Shown piece after piece: positions 1 through 13,540 of a stretch of 64,000 bases of DNA (position 1 is the first letter of the stretch; each line of letters begins with the position of its first letter). The notes beneath the pieces are model-generated. The model was given only the letters and a program-made list of their open reading frames with translations. It did no database searches and had not been told where the DNA came from. A program made the translations under genes and the position numbers. This stretch comes from Sinohyriopsis cumingii (Eukaryota; Mollusca; Bivalvia; Unionida; Unionidae), in assembly GCA_028554795.2 (NCBI GenBank), contig CM068841.1:22935308-22999307 (forward strand). Direction: 5' to 3'.

Positions 1-398
1 GGTTCTTTAAGAAGCAGGGATTACACTTACAAAAAAGGCAGAATGGTAATCAGCTGTACAGTCATTCTTTGCATAAAATGCATGGGCAGCCGTGGTGGCC
101 CTTGTCAACCTATTCCAATGCCCATGTCTTTCAACTCATATGTAGCCTTGCTTTCTTGGCACTTCCTTCATCATAATAGTTAAGAAAACACTCTTTCTTC
201 TTAAAAGTATGTGACCTTCTACCATGTCACCTTGAATAGCAAGCAGTAATCACCAATAATATTACATTTCAATTGCATATGCTGAACCTGTCATGCTGAG
301 GATTGACTATCATATGAAATCCATATATGACTTTGAAAATCATTTGAAGCACCCATAATATCATAATTTGGTACTCTAGTTATATCTGATAGGTTGAA

Positions 399-460
399 AC
401 ATTTGATGGGATATGCCCCTAAGGCAGCAACATTTGAGGGGATATGCCCCTAAGGCAGCA
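399..460. repeat. 31-bp direct duplication
   Basis: Two adjacent copies of a 31-bp unit beginning ACATTTGA and ending AAGGCAGCA differ at about one position. A simple tandem duplication. Confidence 0.8.
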
Positions 461-775
461 GCCGTGACCAAAATTTTGAAATGTTTACATGGTCTCGAAT
501 GACGGAAATGATGCCATTTTTTTCAGACTTGTTCAGAACTCAGCATTTCCCCAATCTGCTTGTGAATCTTGCCATTTATGTGTAATCCATTTACTAAGCT
601 TGTGTTGGTTTCTTGGTTCTGCATCTTTCATCGCTAATTATTATAGGAATCATTTTGTCTTGGGCTGAATATATCTGATGCTTTGCGGCTTCTGACATGA
701 TCATGGAAAGGCATAAGATGTGAGAAAATCTTGAAATTATACCATATGCACTGCAAAATGTGAGATGCTGTCATA

Positions 776-870
776 ATAATAATAATAATAACAATAATAA
801 TGCTTTATATATTGATAGTAACTCAGTATAGAACTATTTTCCCTTGAGGCCTTCTCAACAATCTACTGTG
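776..870 (-). mobile_element. LINE 3'-end fragment with (ATT)n tail
   Basis: An interrupted AAT run (776-802) is followed by sequence shared with 7893-7960 and 37125-37190, including the block CTTGAGGCCTTCT. Read on the minus strand this is a retrotransposon 3' end finishing in (ATT)n. It is heavily truncated and diverged. Confidence 0.55.
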
Positions 871-1064
871 TTATAAGACTATTTATCACAAAAAGCTGAA
901 AAAGAATGCTTTTTTCTTATGTAACATCTATTCAAAGCATTTATTTTTAAAAGAATTAAGACAATTGGAATCTTTCATATTTAAATACAAGTAGTTCCAG
1001 TCAAGAACCTCTTCTTGAATTGCTGTATCTAATTTTTTCATTTCCAGCTTCTGCGGAGTATGGT

Positions 1065-4000
1065 GCATAACTTCTGTGTATCTGGCTAAACATGTCTTAC
1101 AGATATTTTGCTGTAGTATATCTGTCTATACATGTCATGTACATATTGTGGTGCATTGTATCTGTCAAAACATGTATATATTGTGGTACAGTGTAGCTAG
1201 CTAATTTTGTTTTGTAGATATTATGTTGCAGTGCATCTGGCTAAACATGTAGAAATTGTACTGCAGTTTGTCTGGTTATAGAAGTGCTGCATTGCATTTG
1301 GCTAAACATGTCTTATACATAGTGTGCTGCTTTGTATCTGGCTAAACATGTCTTATACATATTGTGCTGCTTTGCATCTGGCTAAACATGTCTTGTACAT
1401 ATTGTGCTGCATTGCTCTGGCTAAACATGTCTTATACAAATTGTGCTGCATTGCTCTGGCTAAACATGTCTTATACATAGTGTGCTGCATTGCTCTGGCT
1501 AAACATGTCTTATACATAGTGTGCTGCATTGCTCTGGCTAAACATGTCTTATACATATTGTGCTACATTGCTCTGGCTAAACATGTCTTATTGTGCTGCA
1601 TTGCATCTGGCTAAACATGTCTTATACATATTGTGCTGCTTTGCATCTGGCTAAACATGTCTTATACATATTGTACTGGATTGCTCTGGCTAAACATGTC
1701 TTATACATAGTGTGCTGCATTGCTCTGGCTAAACATGTCTTATACATAGTGTGCTGCATTGCATCTGGCTAAACATGTCTTATACATATTGTGCTGCATT
1801 GCAGCTAACTAAACGTCTTATACATACTGTGCTGCATTGCTCTGGCTAAACATGTCTTATACATATTGTACTGGATTGCTCTGGCTAAACATGTCTTATA
1901 CATAGTGTGCTGGATTGCTCTGGCTAAACATGTCTTATACATAGTGTGCTGGATTGCTCTGGCTAAACATGTCTTATACATAGTGTGCTGCATTGCTCTG
2001 GCTAAACATGTCTTATACATAGTGTGCTGCATTGCTCTGGCTAAACATGTCTTATACATAGTGTGCTGCATTGCATCTGGCTAAACATGTCTTATACATA
2101 TTGTGCTGGATTGCTCTGGCTAAACATGTCTTATACATAGTGTGCTGCATTGCTCTGGCTAAACATGTCTTATACATGGTGTGCTGCATTGCATCTGGCT
2201 AAACATGTCTTATACATATTGTGCTGCATTGCTCTGGCTAAACATGTCTTATACATAGTGTGTTGCATTGCTCTGGCTAAACATGTCTTATACATATTGT
2301 GCTGCATTGCTCTGGCTAAACATGTCTTATACATAGTGTGCTACATTGCATCTGGCTAAACATGCCTTATACATATTGTGCTGGATTGCTCTGGCTAAAC
2401 ATGTCTTATACATAGTGTGCTGCATTGCTCTGGCTAAACATGTCTTATACATAGTGTGCTGCATTGCTCTGGCTAAATATGTCTTATACATAGTGTGCTG
2501 CATTGCTCTGGCTTAACATGTCTTATACATAGTGTGCTGCATTGCATCTGGCTAAACATGTCTTATACATATTGTGCTGCATTGCTCTGGCTAAACATGT
2601 CTTATACATAGTGTGTTGCATTGCTCTGGCTAAACATGTCTTATACATATTGTGCTGCATTGCTCTGGCTAAACATGTCTTATACATAGTGTGCTGCATT
2701 GCATCTGGCTAAACATGTCTTATACATAGTGTGCTGCATTGCTCTGGCTAAATATGTCTTATACATAGTGTGCTGCATTGCATCTAGCTAAACATGTCTT
2801 ATACATACTGTGCTGAATTGCATCTGGCTAAACATGTCTTATTGTGCTGCATTGCATCTGGCTAAACAATGTTTTATTGTGCTGCATTGCTCTGGCTAAA
2901 CATGTCTTATACATATTGTGCAGCTTTGCATCTGGCTAAACATGTCTTATACATAGTGTGCTGCTTTGCATCTGGCTAAACATGTCTTATACATATTGTG
3001 CTGGATTGCATCTGGCTAAACATGTCTTATACATATTGTGCTGCATTGCATCTGGCTAAACATGTCTTATACATGCTGTGCTGCTTTGCATCTGGCTAAA
3101 CATGTCTTATACATATTGTGCTGCTTTGCATCTGGCTAAACATGTCTTATACATAGTGTGCTGCTTTGCATCTGGCTAAACATGTCTTATACATATTGTG
3201 CTGGATTGCATCTGGCTAAACATTTCTTATACATAGTGTGCTGCATTGCATCTGGCTAAACATATCTTATACATATTGTGCTGGATTGCATCTAGCTAAA
3301 CATGTCTTATACATACTGTGCTGGATTGCATCTGGCTAAACATGTCTTATACATAATGTGCTGAATTGCATCTGGCTAAACATGTCTTATTGTGCTGCAT
3401 TGCATCTGGCTAAACATGTCTTATACATAATGTGCTGAATTGCTCTGGCTAAACATGTCTTATACATATTGTGCTGCTTTGCATCTGGCTAAACATGTCT
3501 TATACATAGTGTGCTGCTTTGCATCTGGCTAAACATGTCTTATACATATTGTGCTGGATTGCATCTGGCTAAACATGTCTTATACATATTGTGCTGGATT
3601 GCATCTGGCTAAACATGTCTTATACATAGTATGCTGGATTGCATCTGGCTAAACATGTCTTATTGTGCTGCATTGTATCTGGCTAAACAATGTTTTATTG
3701 TGCTGCATTGCTCTGGCTAAACATGTCTTATACATATTGTGCTGCTTTGCATCTGGCTAAACATGTCTTATACATAGTGTGCTGCTTTGCATCTGGCTAA
3801 ACATGTCTTATACATATTGTGCTGGATTGCATCTAGCTAAACATGTCTTATACATACTGTGCTGGATTGCATCTGGCTAAACATGTCTTATACATATTGT
3901 GCTGCACTGCATCTGGTTAAACATGTCTTATACATAATGTGCTGAATTGCATCTGGCTAAACATGTCTTATTGTGCTGCATTGCATCTGGCTAAACATGT

Positions 4001-5650
4001 CTTATACATATTGTGCTGGATTGCATCTGGTTAAACATGTCTTATACATATTGTGCTGGATTGCATCTGGCTAAACATGTCTTATACATAGTATGCTGAA
4101 TTGCATCTGGCTAAACATGTCTTATTGTGCTGCATTGCATCTGGCTAAACAATGTTTTATTGTGCTGCATTGCTCTGGCTAAACATGTCTTATACATATT
4201 GTGCTGCTTTGCATCTGGCTAAACATGTCTTATACATAGTGTGCTGCTTTGCATCTGGCTAAACATGTCTTATACGTATTGTGCTGGATTGCATCTAGCT
4301 AAACATGTCTTATACATATTGTGCTGGATTGCATCTGGCTAAACATGTCTTATACATATTGTGCTGCACTGCATCTGGTTAAACATGTCTTATACATAAT
4401 GTGCTGAATTGCATCTGGCTAAACATGTCTTATTGTGCTGCATTGCATCTGGCTAAACATGTCTTATATATATTGTGCTGGACTGCATCTGGTTAAACAC
4501 ATCTTATACATACTGTGCTGCTTTGCATCTGGCTAAACATGTCTTATACATATTGTGCTGGATTGCATCTGGCTAAACATGTCTTATACATATTGTGCTG
4601 GATTGCATCTGGCTAAACATGTCTTATACATAGTATGCTGGATTGCATCTGGCTAAACATGTCTTATTGTGCTGCATTGCATCTGGCAAAACAATGTTTT
4701 ATTGTGCTGCATTGCTCTGGCTAAACATGTCTTACACATATTGTGCTGCATTGCTCTGGCTGAACATGTCTTATACATATTGTGCTGCTTTGCATCTGGC
4801 TAAACATGTCTTATACATAGTGTGCTGCTTTGCATCTGGCTAAACATGTCTTATACATATTGTGCTGGATTGCATCTGGCTAAACATGTCTTATACATAT
4901 TGTGCTGGATTGCATCTGGCTAAACATGTCTTATACATATTGTGCTGCACTGCATCTGGTTAAACATGTCTTATACATAATGTGCTGAATTGCATCTGGC
5001 TAAACATGTCTTATTGTGCTGCATTGCATCTGGCTAAACAATGTTTTATTGTGCTGCATTGTTCTGGCTAAACATGTCTTATACATATTGTGCTGCATTG
5101 CTCTGGCTAAACATGTCTTATACATATTGTGCTGCTTTGCATCTGGCTAAACATGTCTTATACATAGTGTGCTGCTTTGCATCTGGCTAAACATGTCTTA
5201 TACATATTGTGCTGGATTGCATCTGGCTAAACATGTCTTATACATATTGTGCTGGATTGCATCTGGCTAAACATGTCTTATACATATTGTGCTGCACTGC
5301 ATCTGGTTAAACATGTCTTATACATAATGTGCTGAATTGCATCTGGCTAAACATGTCTTATACATACTGTGCTGTGTTGCATCTGGCTAAACATGTCTTA
5401 TACATATTGTTCTGAATTGCATCTGACTAAACATGTTTTATTGTGCTGCATTGCTCTGGCTAAAGATGTCTTTTACATATTGTGCTGCATTGGATCTGGC
5501 TAAACATGTCTTATTTGCTGCATTGCTTCTGGTTAAACATTTCTTTTACATATTGTGCTGCATTGGATCTTGCTAAATATGTCCTACAAATATTGTGCTG
5601 TATTGTATCTTGCTAAACATGTCTTATAGACATTGTGCCGCAGTTCCGTA
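1065..5650. repeat. ~39-bp minisatellite array, about 4.6 kb
   Basis: Roughly 115 tandem copies of a 38-40-bp unit built on CTGGCTAAACATGTCTTATA followed by CATA(T/G)TGTGCTGCATTGC. Edges are degenerate (1065-1320, 5440-5650) and the centre is homogeneous, as expected from unequal exchange. Unit variants differ by GCTCTGG versus GCATCTGG, AGTGTG versus ATTGTG, and loss of ATACAT. Variant blocks recur together, giving a higher-order structure. Because 39 is a multiple of three, long spurious open frames run through both strands; I do not consider them genes. Confidence 0.95.
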
Positions 5651-7077
5651 GCTTTATATACTAAAAGGCTGTACTATAATTAATTATTTTTATCTATGTT
5701 GTTATATTTTAACAGGGGTTGCAAACATGCATTAAAAAGTTTAGCTCTTGTGTTGCTCTTTTTTTGTAATTTCAAATTCTGTCCAGGTCTTATCTTGAGC
5801 GGTTTTGTTCTTTAAGTCAACAATCTAGTACTAGTTGAATACTTGCATTAAAACATAGGATTGTGGAATCAGGAAGGAGGTACTTCTTAATTTTGGTAAG
5901 CATTGATATCTTAGAAGAAAGCATACATTAATAACCTTACAACCAGTCAAGAAAGTTTTAAACTTGAATGCTAAGACATTTATAATCCAAAACATTTTCA
6001 GTGACTGATGTATTTGTAGGATTTCATTTTTACGATTTATGTCCAGATCGTTCTGGTCCATGTGAGCCATTGTCTGAGCTCTGGTTATTAAAATGCAAAA
6101 TTCTATTTTGATGTTGAAACATTTTGTTATTCTTACTCCATTGTTCAGCATTCTTGAAGTCTTTGTTTAACTTGGTTTGGATGGTATTTAAGGATGGAAC
6201 ATAAAAGGACATGATTAAAAAAAATCTTTTCTCATTTAATTTTAGTACTATAATGATTCACAGTTTTCATTTATGATCTAGATTTCTGAAATCATTACAA
6301 ATAAAATTGTTCCATGTATGGTACAGTCTACTCACAACAAAGAATGCCATTTTCCAATGCATGGCTTGAGCAGGGCATATTTTGTTGCAGTGTTGATAAT
6401 ATTTTATTGTCCAGCTCTTACCTTAGTAACAGTTGGAGAGATTTTAATAAAATTTTGCCCAGGTATATATTTTGACTAAATGATCACACTCCCTGCCTTA
6501 ATTGTATCTTATTGTGGAGCATAGCTTTTGAACCACTTAAAATATTTTAATGAAACTTTAGCCAGTTGCCAGTATGTATCATGTGTAGACGTTGTGGAAT
6601 GTACCATGGCAATGCCTGTTGCCTCAGGGTCAGTATCACAGCAATGGGAAAATGTTTTTCTGTGATTGTATCCTTGTCCATGGTATCACATTTGACTTAC
6701 TGAATATTTTTTTTTTAAACTTTTGAACCTATGATATATATGACTAGACAGTGTTTTGCATATCCTAGCCATGCCTCCTACTACAAGAACAATTTTATGG
6801 CAACAGAAACAAAAATCTGTGATCTCTATTAATGAAAAGGTGTAACTTTTAAACCATTACTTTTAAACCAGTAAAGATATTAAGGAAACTTTAGCCTTTT
6901 ATATATCTGATTTCACATTTATACCCCCTTGCCAACTAGGTCAATGTTACAATGTTAATGTTTGTCAGTTACCTGTTTCCATATCCACATTTTCTCGTTT
7001 TAACCCCTGCAGGTATTTTGATTAAGCTTTGCCCAGATCCACACCCTATCAAACAGTAGTCGAGCCCTTACCTCAAA
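5651..7077. other. Host non-coding DNA, nothing recognised
   Basis: A+T-rich sequence between two minisatellites. Small open frames on the minus strand (5831-6212) show no family resemblance and no splice context, so they are not called as genes. Confidence 0.6.
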
Positions 7078-7665
7078 TGTCATTCTCATTAGTGTGGAAA
7101 TTTTCATGAGGCAGGTAAATCATGGCACTCTCATTAGTGTGGAAATTTTCATGAGACATGTATCTTGGCACTCTCATTAGTGTGGAATTTTTTATGAGAC
7201 AAGCAAATCTTGGCACTCTCATTAGTGTGGAATTTTTTATAAGACAAGCAAATCTTGGCACTCTCATTAGTGTGGAAATTTTCACGAGGCAGGCATATCT
7301 TGGCACTCTCATTAGTGTGGAAATTGTCGTGAGGCAGGCATATCTTGGCACTCTCATTAGTGTGGAAATTTTCACGAGACAGATGTATCTTGGCACTCTC
7401 ATTAGTGTGGAAATTTTCACGAGACACATGTATCTTGACACTCTCATTAGTGTGGAAATTTTCACGAGACAGGCAAATCTTGGCACTCTCATTAGTGTGG
7501 AAATTTTCATGAGACAAGCAAATCCAGGCACTCTCTATAGTGTGGAAATTTTCATGAGGCAGGCAAATCTTGGCACTCTCATTAGTGTGGAAATTTTCAT
7601 GAGACAGATGTACCTTGGCACTCTCATTAGTGTAGAAATTGTCATGAGGCAGATGTATCATATGT
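7078..7665. repeat. 45-bp minisatellite, ~13 copies
   Basis: A 45-bp unit containing CACTCTCATTAGTGTGGAAA then TTTTCATGAGACAGGCAAAT repeats about 13 times. The period of 45 keeps frames open on both strands (15-residue periodic translations), but there is no start, splice or family evidence for a protein. Confidence 0.95.
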
Positions 7666-7825
7666 CATTGAGAGTGCTCTTGTTTAATTTACATTGGAGT
7701 GACAGTGGCTTCTGCGATGGATTTAAATTTACATTTTTTAATCTTGTTTACACTGATCACATGATACAGTTAATGATTCCACTGCAAGTAAAATCCGCAT
7801 AAAATATTACCATATTTAAGAAGAG

Positions 7826-7892
<67 letters not shown>

Positions 7893-9110
7893 GACTATTT
7901 AGAGAAGGTAACTGAATTAGTTACAGAACTAATCTACCTTGAGGCCTTCTATCTGTTATGTACAATATATACAGTATATACAATATGATGTGAAGAATTT
8001 GGCTTGACACTAAATAATTAAATAATTTTAAAATTCAGAGTATCAAGCCTAGGAAACATGCACAGGCATCTGTGAAAACATAAACATATATAAAACAAAA
8101 TATAATCCTGCATTGAAAAATTCAACTATGAAAATGATGCAAAATTACAGAAAAGCAGATGGTATTTTTTGTAATAGAACTGTTCAATTTTCTAAAGATT
8201 TCATTCATTTAAGACATTCGATTATGAAAAGAAGAAATGCAAGGAGCCTGCCTTATGTCACCAGGAATGTTGTTCCATACCACTGGACCAGATACTGAAA
8301 ACTTTTTTAAACAATTCCTTCTTTGGCTTGGTATAATGTAATTCTTTATTCTTATGGAACTTAAATTTGGAGTGCCATCAGCATCTCTTTGGTGAAAGAT
8401 ATTGCTTAGACAGACAGGAATGACTTTTCTGGATACTTTATACATCAATTTGGCCTTTCTAAGAAATATTCTTTGATGTATTGTTGAAATCTTTATATTA
8501 TTCATTGCATCCTGAAAATTGTCTATACATTAATCTAGAATTAAATGGCAAGCCCTCTTTTGGAGCCTTAAAAGAGTTGTTATGTTTGAATTAGAGGTAT
8601 TACTGTAAATTACATTACAGTAGTCCAGATATGGCTGAATATAACTTTTATAAAAGATGACCCTATACTAAAGAGGAATGTGTGTTTTGATTTTCCTCAA
8701 TAGCCAAAGATAAAAACTAACCTTTTTTGAAACATGTTTAATGTGAATAGACAAAGCAAGATTGTTATCTATGAATACATCAAGAATTCTATCTTGAGAG
8801 GTCATATTAAGGCTCATGTCAAAGAGAACCTTGATTTTGTTGCTATCAAGTCTTGCTCATTTTTGTTGTGTTGTAACTAGTAGGGCTTTTGTTTTTTCTG
8901 TATTTATGATCATACTGTTTTCCTTGCACCATACTTAAAGTCTGTCTTGTAAGTTATTTTCAAGTACCGTTTTGGTTTTACCCATCTCAGACAGTGCAGT
9001 ATCATCTGCATAGAGGTCAGTGGAAGAAATTGAAGTTCTAATCTTAAGAGGTAAATCATTGATAAATAGAATGAATTACAGATGTCCAAGGATAGAGCAA
9101 ATATCATGAG
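7826..9110 (-). pseudogene. Decayed CR1/Jockey-type LINE, 3' part of reverse transcriptase
   Basis: Read on the minus strand, the sequence first shows the reverse-transcriptase catalytic neighbourhood (about 9030-8960: an ADDTALSE box followed by KTKTVL), then several frames interrupted by stops and shifts. Near 8320-8230 comes the typical C-terminal LINE motif (SGPVVWNNIPGDIR). It ends in a 3' UTR with CTTGAGGCCTTCT-type sequence in + orientation and an (ATT)n tail at 7828-7892. This is the usual layout of a 5'-truncated non-LTR retrotransposon. Clade assignment is by motif style only. The same 3' end recurs at 776-870, 37060-37205 and 38455-38492. Confidence 0.75.
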
Positions 9111-9418
9111 TATGTGTGTCTTACTAATGGATTATAAAAGAATGTAGTATTTATAATACCAACAACATGTTAAAATAAATAGTAATTACTATTATCTTTT
9201 GTTATGATATGCATAATAGTATACTTTCTTCTTAAGAGGTCTTAAAGGGAGAATACTCTTCAACTAAAATAGTCACCCTGTATAAATAATGTATTACTAT
9301 TACTGTTAGTATTATTATTATTTATCTTTTGAAATAGATTTCTCTTTTCAAGCCCTTTAAATCACTTTAACATGAAAAGCAAACAATTTGGCTTGTTTTC
9401 GCAGATTGTACTGTGTTG
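9111..9418. other. Host non-coding DNA, nothing recognised
   Basis: A+T-rich spacer between two LINE remnants with no coding or structural signal. Confidence 0.5.
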
Positions 9419-9520
9419 ATAACAATAATAATAATAATAATAATAATAATGAGGACTTTGTATAGCACCTAATCTTTAGAAGCTCTAAGCACTTTACAAC
9501 ATTAATCACCTAAAAAACCA
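9419..9520 (-). mobile_element. L2/CR1-like LINE 3' tail with (ATT)n
   Basis: An AAT run (9421-9450) is followed by GAGGACTTTGTATAGCACCT and an AAGCACTTTACAAC block. On the minus strand this reads as a LINE 3' UTR ending in (ATT)n; such 'aagtgcttagag...gctatacaaag' tails are typical of L2/CR1-like elements. It differs from the tail at 7828. Confidence 0.5.
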
Positions 9521-12132
9521 GAAAAAGACAAATATAATGATATGATTACAAGAAAAAAACACCATGAAATTAGAAAACATAACATGCTGTAAAGATTTGA
9601 GGTAGGGAACATTATTAGGTCTTTAAGTTTGTTCTTGCAGTTGTTATTGAGATGTATTGTGTATTGTATCACATGAATGGCTTGCATTGGCTCACACTTG
9701 CAGTGTTGTATCATACTATCATGTTCAATGTTGTATCATAGTCAGTGTTGCATCATACTCCACATTACTGCTAGATATAAGCATTGATTGTATAGATAAA
9801 TACACCATTTTCTCCTTGCATTTTTGTAATGGAAGATGAAGCTGGTTCCAGTTAGAATATCCATTCATGTGATCAATTATTTTGTATTGTCTACTCATAA
9901 CATGTACACAAATTCAAAAGTCGTTTTGGCTGTTTCCATTCATCGTGCTGATGTGCATTTGTCTGCTGATGACAAGAATAAATTTATTGCTAAAAAAAAC
10001 TCTGGCACATGTATTTTCTTTTACATCTTAGGTGACAGATTTTAAGAATCTTTTTGCCAAAATGTAAGAAAGAACAGAAAAGAAACCTGCAAAGAAAATA
10101 ATTCCTTTCACCAACATAATACAGTTTTCAGTTCATGGATGCCTTTGTCTGGCCATCCCAAACCAAGTCCAGGCTCTTCACCATAAAAAAGAAGATTGAA
10201 ATAATCATCTGATTACATACTATTTCAGAGCACTAAAAATTGCAGTGCAATACCAACTCCTAGAACAACTTCAGCAACTAGTAGTACTACAAAGTGCCAA
10301 GGAGTAAGTATTAGAATTCTGTCAGTAGTATCAGGGGCATCGGAACAATTTTAAGTTTGTTAACTGTAAGTCTGCTTCAGCCCGGTGGTATGGTTCAGAG
10401 TCTAGCATGCATCCGTCTGTCTGTCAAATATTGTTGTTTTCAACATCTCAATAACAACTGGACTAATTAAACAAAAACATGGCATAGATCATCCTGCATT
10501 GAAGACCTTTCATGATTGTTCAGACAATACCATCAACCCTTAAATATGGCTGACAGTACTAATTACGTCTTCCAAAAAGCACTAAACAGGATTTGAATGA
10601 AATTGGCAGAAAGCATCTCTGTTTAAGGTACTTCATTTTCTTATGAATTATGCCAGTCTGTCATGTAATATGACTGCAGCATTGCTAAATGTGGAAAACC
10701 TTTAAATAATTTCTCAAAACCTACTGGATAGAATTTGATCAAATTCTGACAGAAGACCTCTTAGCATGGAAAGTCTTTCAAGTTTATGCAAATGATGCCA
10801 ATCTGTGATGAAACATGACTGTCATTGCTAAAAGCAGAAAAACCTTCAAAAAACTTATCACAAAAACTGCTGAACGGAATTTGACCAAATTTGACTGAAG
10901 AATTCTTAGCATTGAAGGACTTTCAAGTTTATGCAAATTATGCTAATCTGTCAACAGTTATGACCACAGTTACTAAAAAAACAGAATAAAACAAACTGCT
11001 GAACAGAATTTGACCCTACTGCATCATGGCATAAAGACAGTTAAGCATTGTACATGTTCAAATGATGCCCAGCCATTATAAAATATGGCCATAGCAACTA
11101 ATATAGAAAAGCCTGCCAGAAACTTTTCAAAACCTGCCAAACAGAATTTAACAAAATTTGATTGCAGGCATCCCGACATGGAAGGCCTCGCAAGTGTATA
11201 TAATTGATTTGACTAAAAGCATCTTGGTATAATTAGTATTGCTGACATTACTAAAAGATAAAAAAGAGAAAAAAATTAAATGTTGGGAAGCATCATGCTG
11301 ATCTAAATTAATGTGTCTACTGACCTAGATTTCTTGGTCTACTAACCTGACATTTAGCTCATGAGTGTCTCAGAGACACAATAGCCTCACATTTTAGTGA
11401 ATGCATTGCTCTTACAGTTTCAAAATATAAATAGGATCTTCATCAATCTACTTGTTCATTCTTTGCAGAAAAAGTAGAGGAGCTATTCCGATGCCCTTGT
11501 AGTTCGACCCTTGACTTATATTTAGCCTCTAGTCCTTGGCTTTTCTTTTTTCATAACTTTTAACAATAAAATCTTTCTGCTTACACGTGTTATCTTTTAA
11601 TGTCTCCTTGAACAGCAAGCTATCATTGGCCATTGCACTTCAATGGCATATTTGGAACATGTCATGATCAAATCATACGTCCTGGAAATCATTACGCAGG
11701 TTTGCACCCTTTATTGACATAATTTGCCACCATAGTTTTATCTCATAGGCCAATTCATTACATCATTAACAAAATTTCAAAACTTTAACATGGTATAAAT
11801 TAAACAATGCCATTTAATCAAGCAGATTCAAGACTTGAGCTTTCCTCAATCTGCTTGTTAGGCTGACAACTATTTAAATGTAAGCCATTGTCAGTGTGCA
11901 CGTGATAATTAACTCAGTTTGCAGTTGTTGCATTAACCTTATATCATGACAGGATTCAGTTTGTAAGACATGTCTTTGTTGAATAAATCCAACAATTTAG
12001 GTCAGGTATCTTAAGAATTATCATGATATTAGTTTGGACTGCTGCATACATGTACATGATGAAAAAAACTGATGAGGTAGTCTCAGCATAATGCCTTGAT
12101 AAGGGCATTAGCTGGCACCAGAAGTACTACAG
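9521..12132. other. Host non-coding DNA with a diverged ~145-bp tandem repeat
   Basis: No exon is recognisable. From about 10400 to 11200 a degenerate unit of about 145 bp recurs, marked by ACTGCTGAACGGAATTTGAC, a CATGGAAAG-type block and TTCAAGTTTATGCAAAT. It is probably an old duplicated intronic repeat. Small open frames at 9502-10045 have no support. Confidence 0.55.
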
Positions 12133-12393
12133 ATGGTTGTTGTTGTTGTTGTTCTAAGGTTTAATGCCATTTTTCAGCACAAGATAGGCTATACATGTCG
12201 GCCAGTATAACTGGTGGAGGAAGAACCCTGGAAAACCCAGGGAAGAACCACCGACCCACGAGAAGCTACTGGCAGGCTTTCCCACATACCCACACTAGCC
12301 GAGCCTTGGACTCGAACCCATGCAGACAGAGGTGAGATGGCAGTGATCCGGAATGGTGAGCGCTTTAGACCACTTGGCCACTCAGGGACCCCT
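12133..12393 (-). mobile_element. tRNA-derived SINE
   Basis: On the minus strand the head carries a Pol III A-box-like stretch (TGGCCAAGTGGTCTAAAGCG, near 12380-12361) and a B box (GGTTCGAGTCC, near 12318-12308), as in Ser/Leu-type tRNAs. A unique body ends near GCTGAAAAATGGCATTAAAC, followed by a (CAA)n tail at 12133-12152. A second copy without the A box lies at 41519-41718. Confidence 0.8.
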
Positions 12394-12583
12394 ACTGCAG
12401 ATGGAGATTGCAAACTATGAAACACATTTATTCCCTGACCATGCAACAGATGTAAGAAGGCCTGCTATTATAATTATGGTTTGCCTGTACGTTTAAAATA
12501 GATTCCCATTTACAGTGAATACCTATTTAAAAATATTATGGCTAAAAATTCAAAAATGCATGCAAATGAATATAATGAAGCGA

Positions 12584-12585
12584 TA

Positions 12586-12632
<47 letters not shown>
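12584..12632. repeat. (AAT)n microsatellite
   Basis: About 15 AAT units, probably the tail of an unrecognised retroelement. Confidence 0.85.
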
Positions 12633-12636
<4 letters not shown>

Positions 12637-13054
12637 TGTTTATATTAAAAGACAGACTAATGAAGATAGGGGAAATCAAACTAAAAATGTTGAATAAGAT
12701 GAAAAACTTGATATAATGTCCAGGATGGAAAAAAATTAACAAATTGAAAGTTGTTACATGTTTGCTTTTATTACATTTCCAATGAACATTTTTACAAGGA
12801 CTGATGGATATGGACTGCAGATTTTCACATAGCATGAACTGGTATTTCCTTCATCGGTAACATCCACGTGAATGTTTGTTAACATGGTTACCAAATTTGT
12901 AAATGTATATTGGCAGTGAACTAAACCAAGCTATTTACACATGTAACATTGCAGCCTTGTATACCATGTTGTTGTGCAATGTAGATGGCTTTATTCCTTC
13001 TTAGTGACTTATAGTGGCAGACTTGGATGCAAATTCCCATATGTAGGTTTTGAA
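12633..13054. other. Host non-coding DNA, nothing recognised
   Basis: No coding, repeat or structural signal noticed. Confidence 0.5.
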
Positions 13055-13540
13055 TTGCCAATTGTCATTTTATTCATATTTCACCTGTCTGGTATGCAAG
13101 GTGTTATTTTCTTTATATTTCACTTGTCTGGTTAGCATGGTGTCATTTTATTCATATTTCACCTGTCTGGTTTGCAAAGTGTCATTTTATTCATATTTCA
13201 CTGGTCTGGTTTGCAAGGTGTCATTGTATTCATATTTCACCTGTCTGGTTTGCAAAGTGTCATTTTATTCATATTTCACCGGTCTGGTTTGCAAGGTGTC
13301 ATTTTATTCATATTTCACCTGTCTGGTTTGCAAGGTGCCATTTTTTTTTCGTATTTCACCTGTCTGGTTTGCAAGGTGTCATTTTATTCATATTTCACCT
13401 GTCTGGTTTGCAAGGTGTCATTTTATTCATATTTAACCTGTCTGGTTTGCAAGGTGTCATTTTATTCATATTTAACCTGTCTTGTTTACAAGGTGTCATT
13501 TTATCATATTTTACCTGTTTGGTTTTAAGTCAATATTTTG
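13055..13540. repeat. 39-bp minisatellite, ~12 copies
   Basis: A unit containing TCATTTTATTCATATTTCAC followed by CTGTCTGGTTTGCAAGGTG repeats about 12 times with little divergence in the middle. Open frames with 13-residue periodicity are a by-product of the 39-bp period. Confidence 0.95.

Larger units (their letters stand above)
1..1064. other. Host non-coding DNA
   Basis: No exon, RNA gene or long open frame is recognisable. The stretch is A+T-rich and holds a 31-bp tandem duplication (399-460) and a short minus-strand LINE tail (776-870), listed separately. It may be an intron of the PLXDC-like gene whose last exons lie downstream, but no splice pair can be assigned here. Confidence 0.6.

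Noticed and set aside
1324..2359. Open frames of 60-100 residues in the large minisatellite on both strands
   Set aside because: They exist only because the 39-bp period is divisible by three; no start context, splice sites or family match.
1065..5650. CRISPR-like array
   Set aside because: Repeats are contiguous without unique spacers, in a eukaryotic genome.
7073..7802. 152-214-residue repetitive open frames on both strands at the 45-bp array
   Set aside because: Same cause: the period is a multiple of three and the translation is pure repeat on both strands.
12308..12393. Functional tRNA gene
   Set aside because: A- and B-box-like sequences are present but no foldable acceptor/anticodon arms are evident, and the sequence continues into a SINE body with another copy elsewhere.
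12189..12446. Minus-strand 85-residue open frame (and + strand 68-residue one)
   Set aside because: Lies inside the tRNA-derived SINE.
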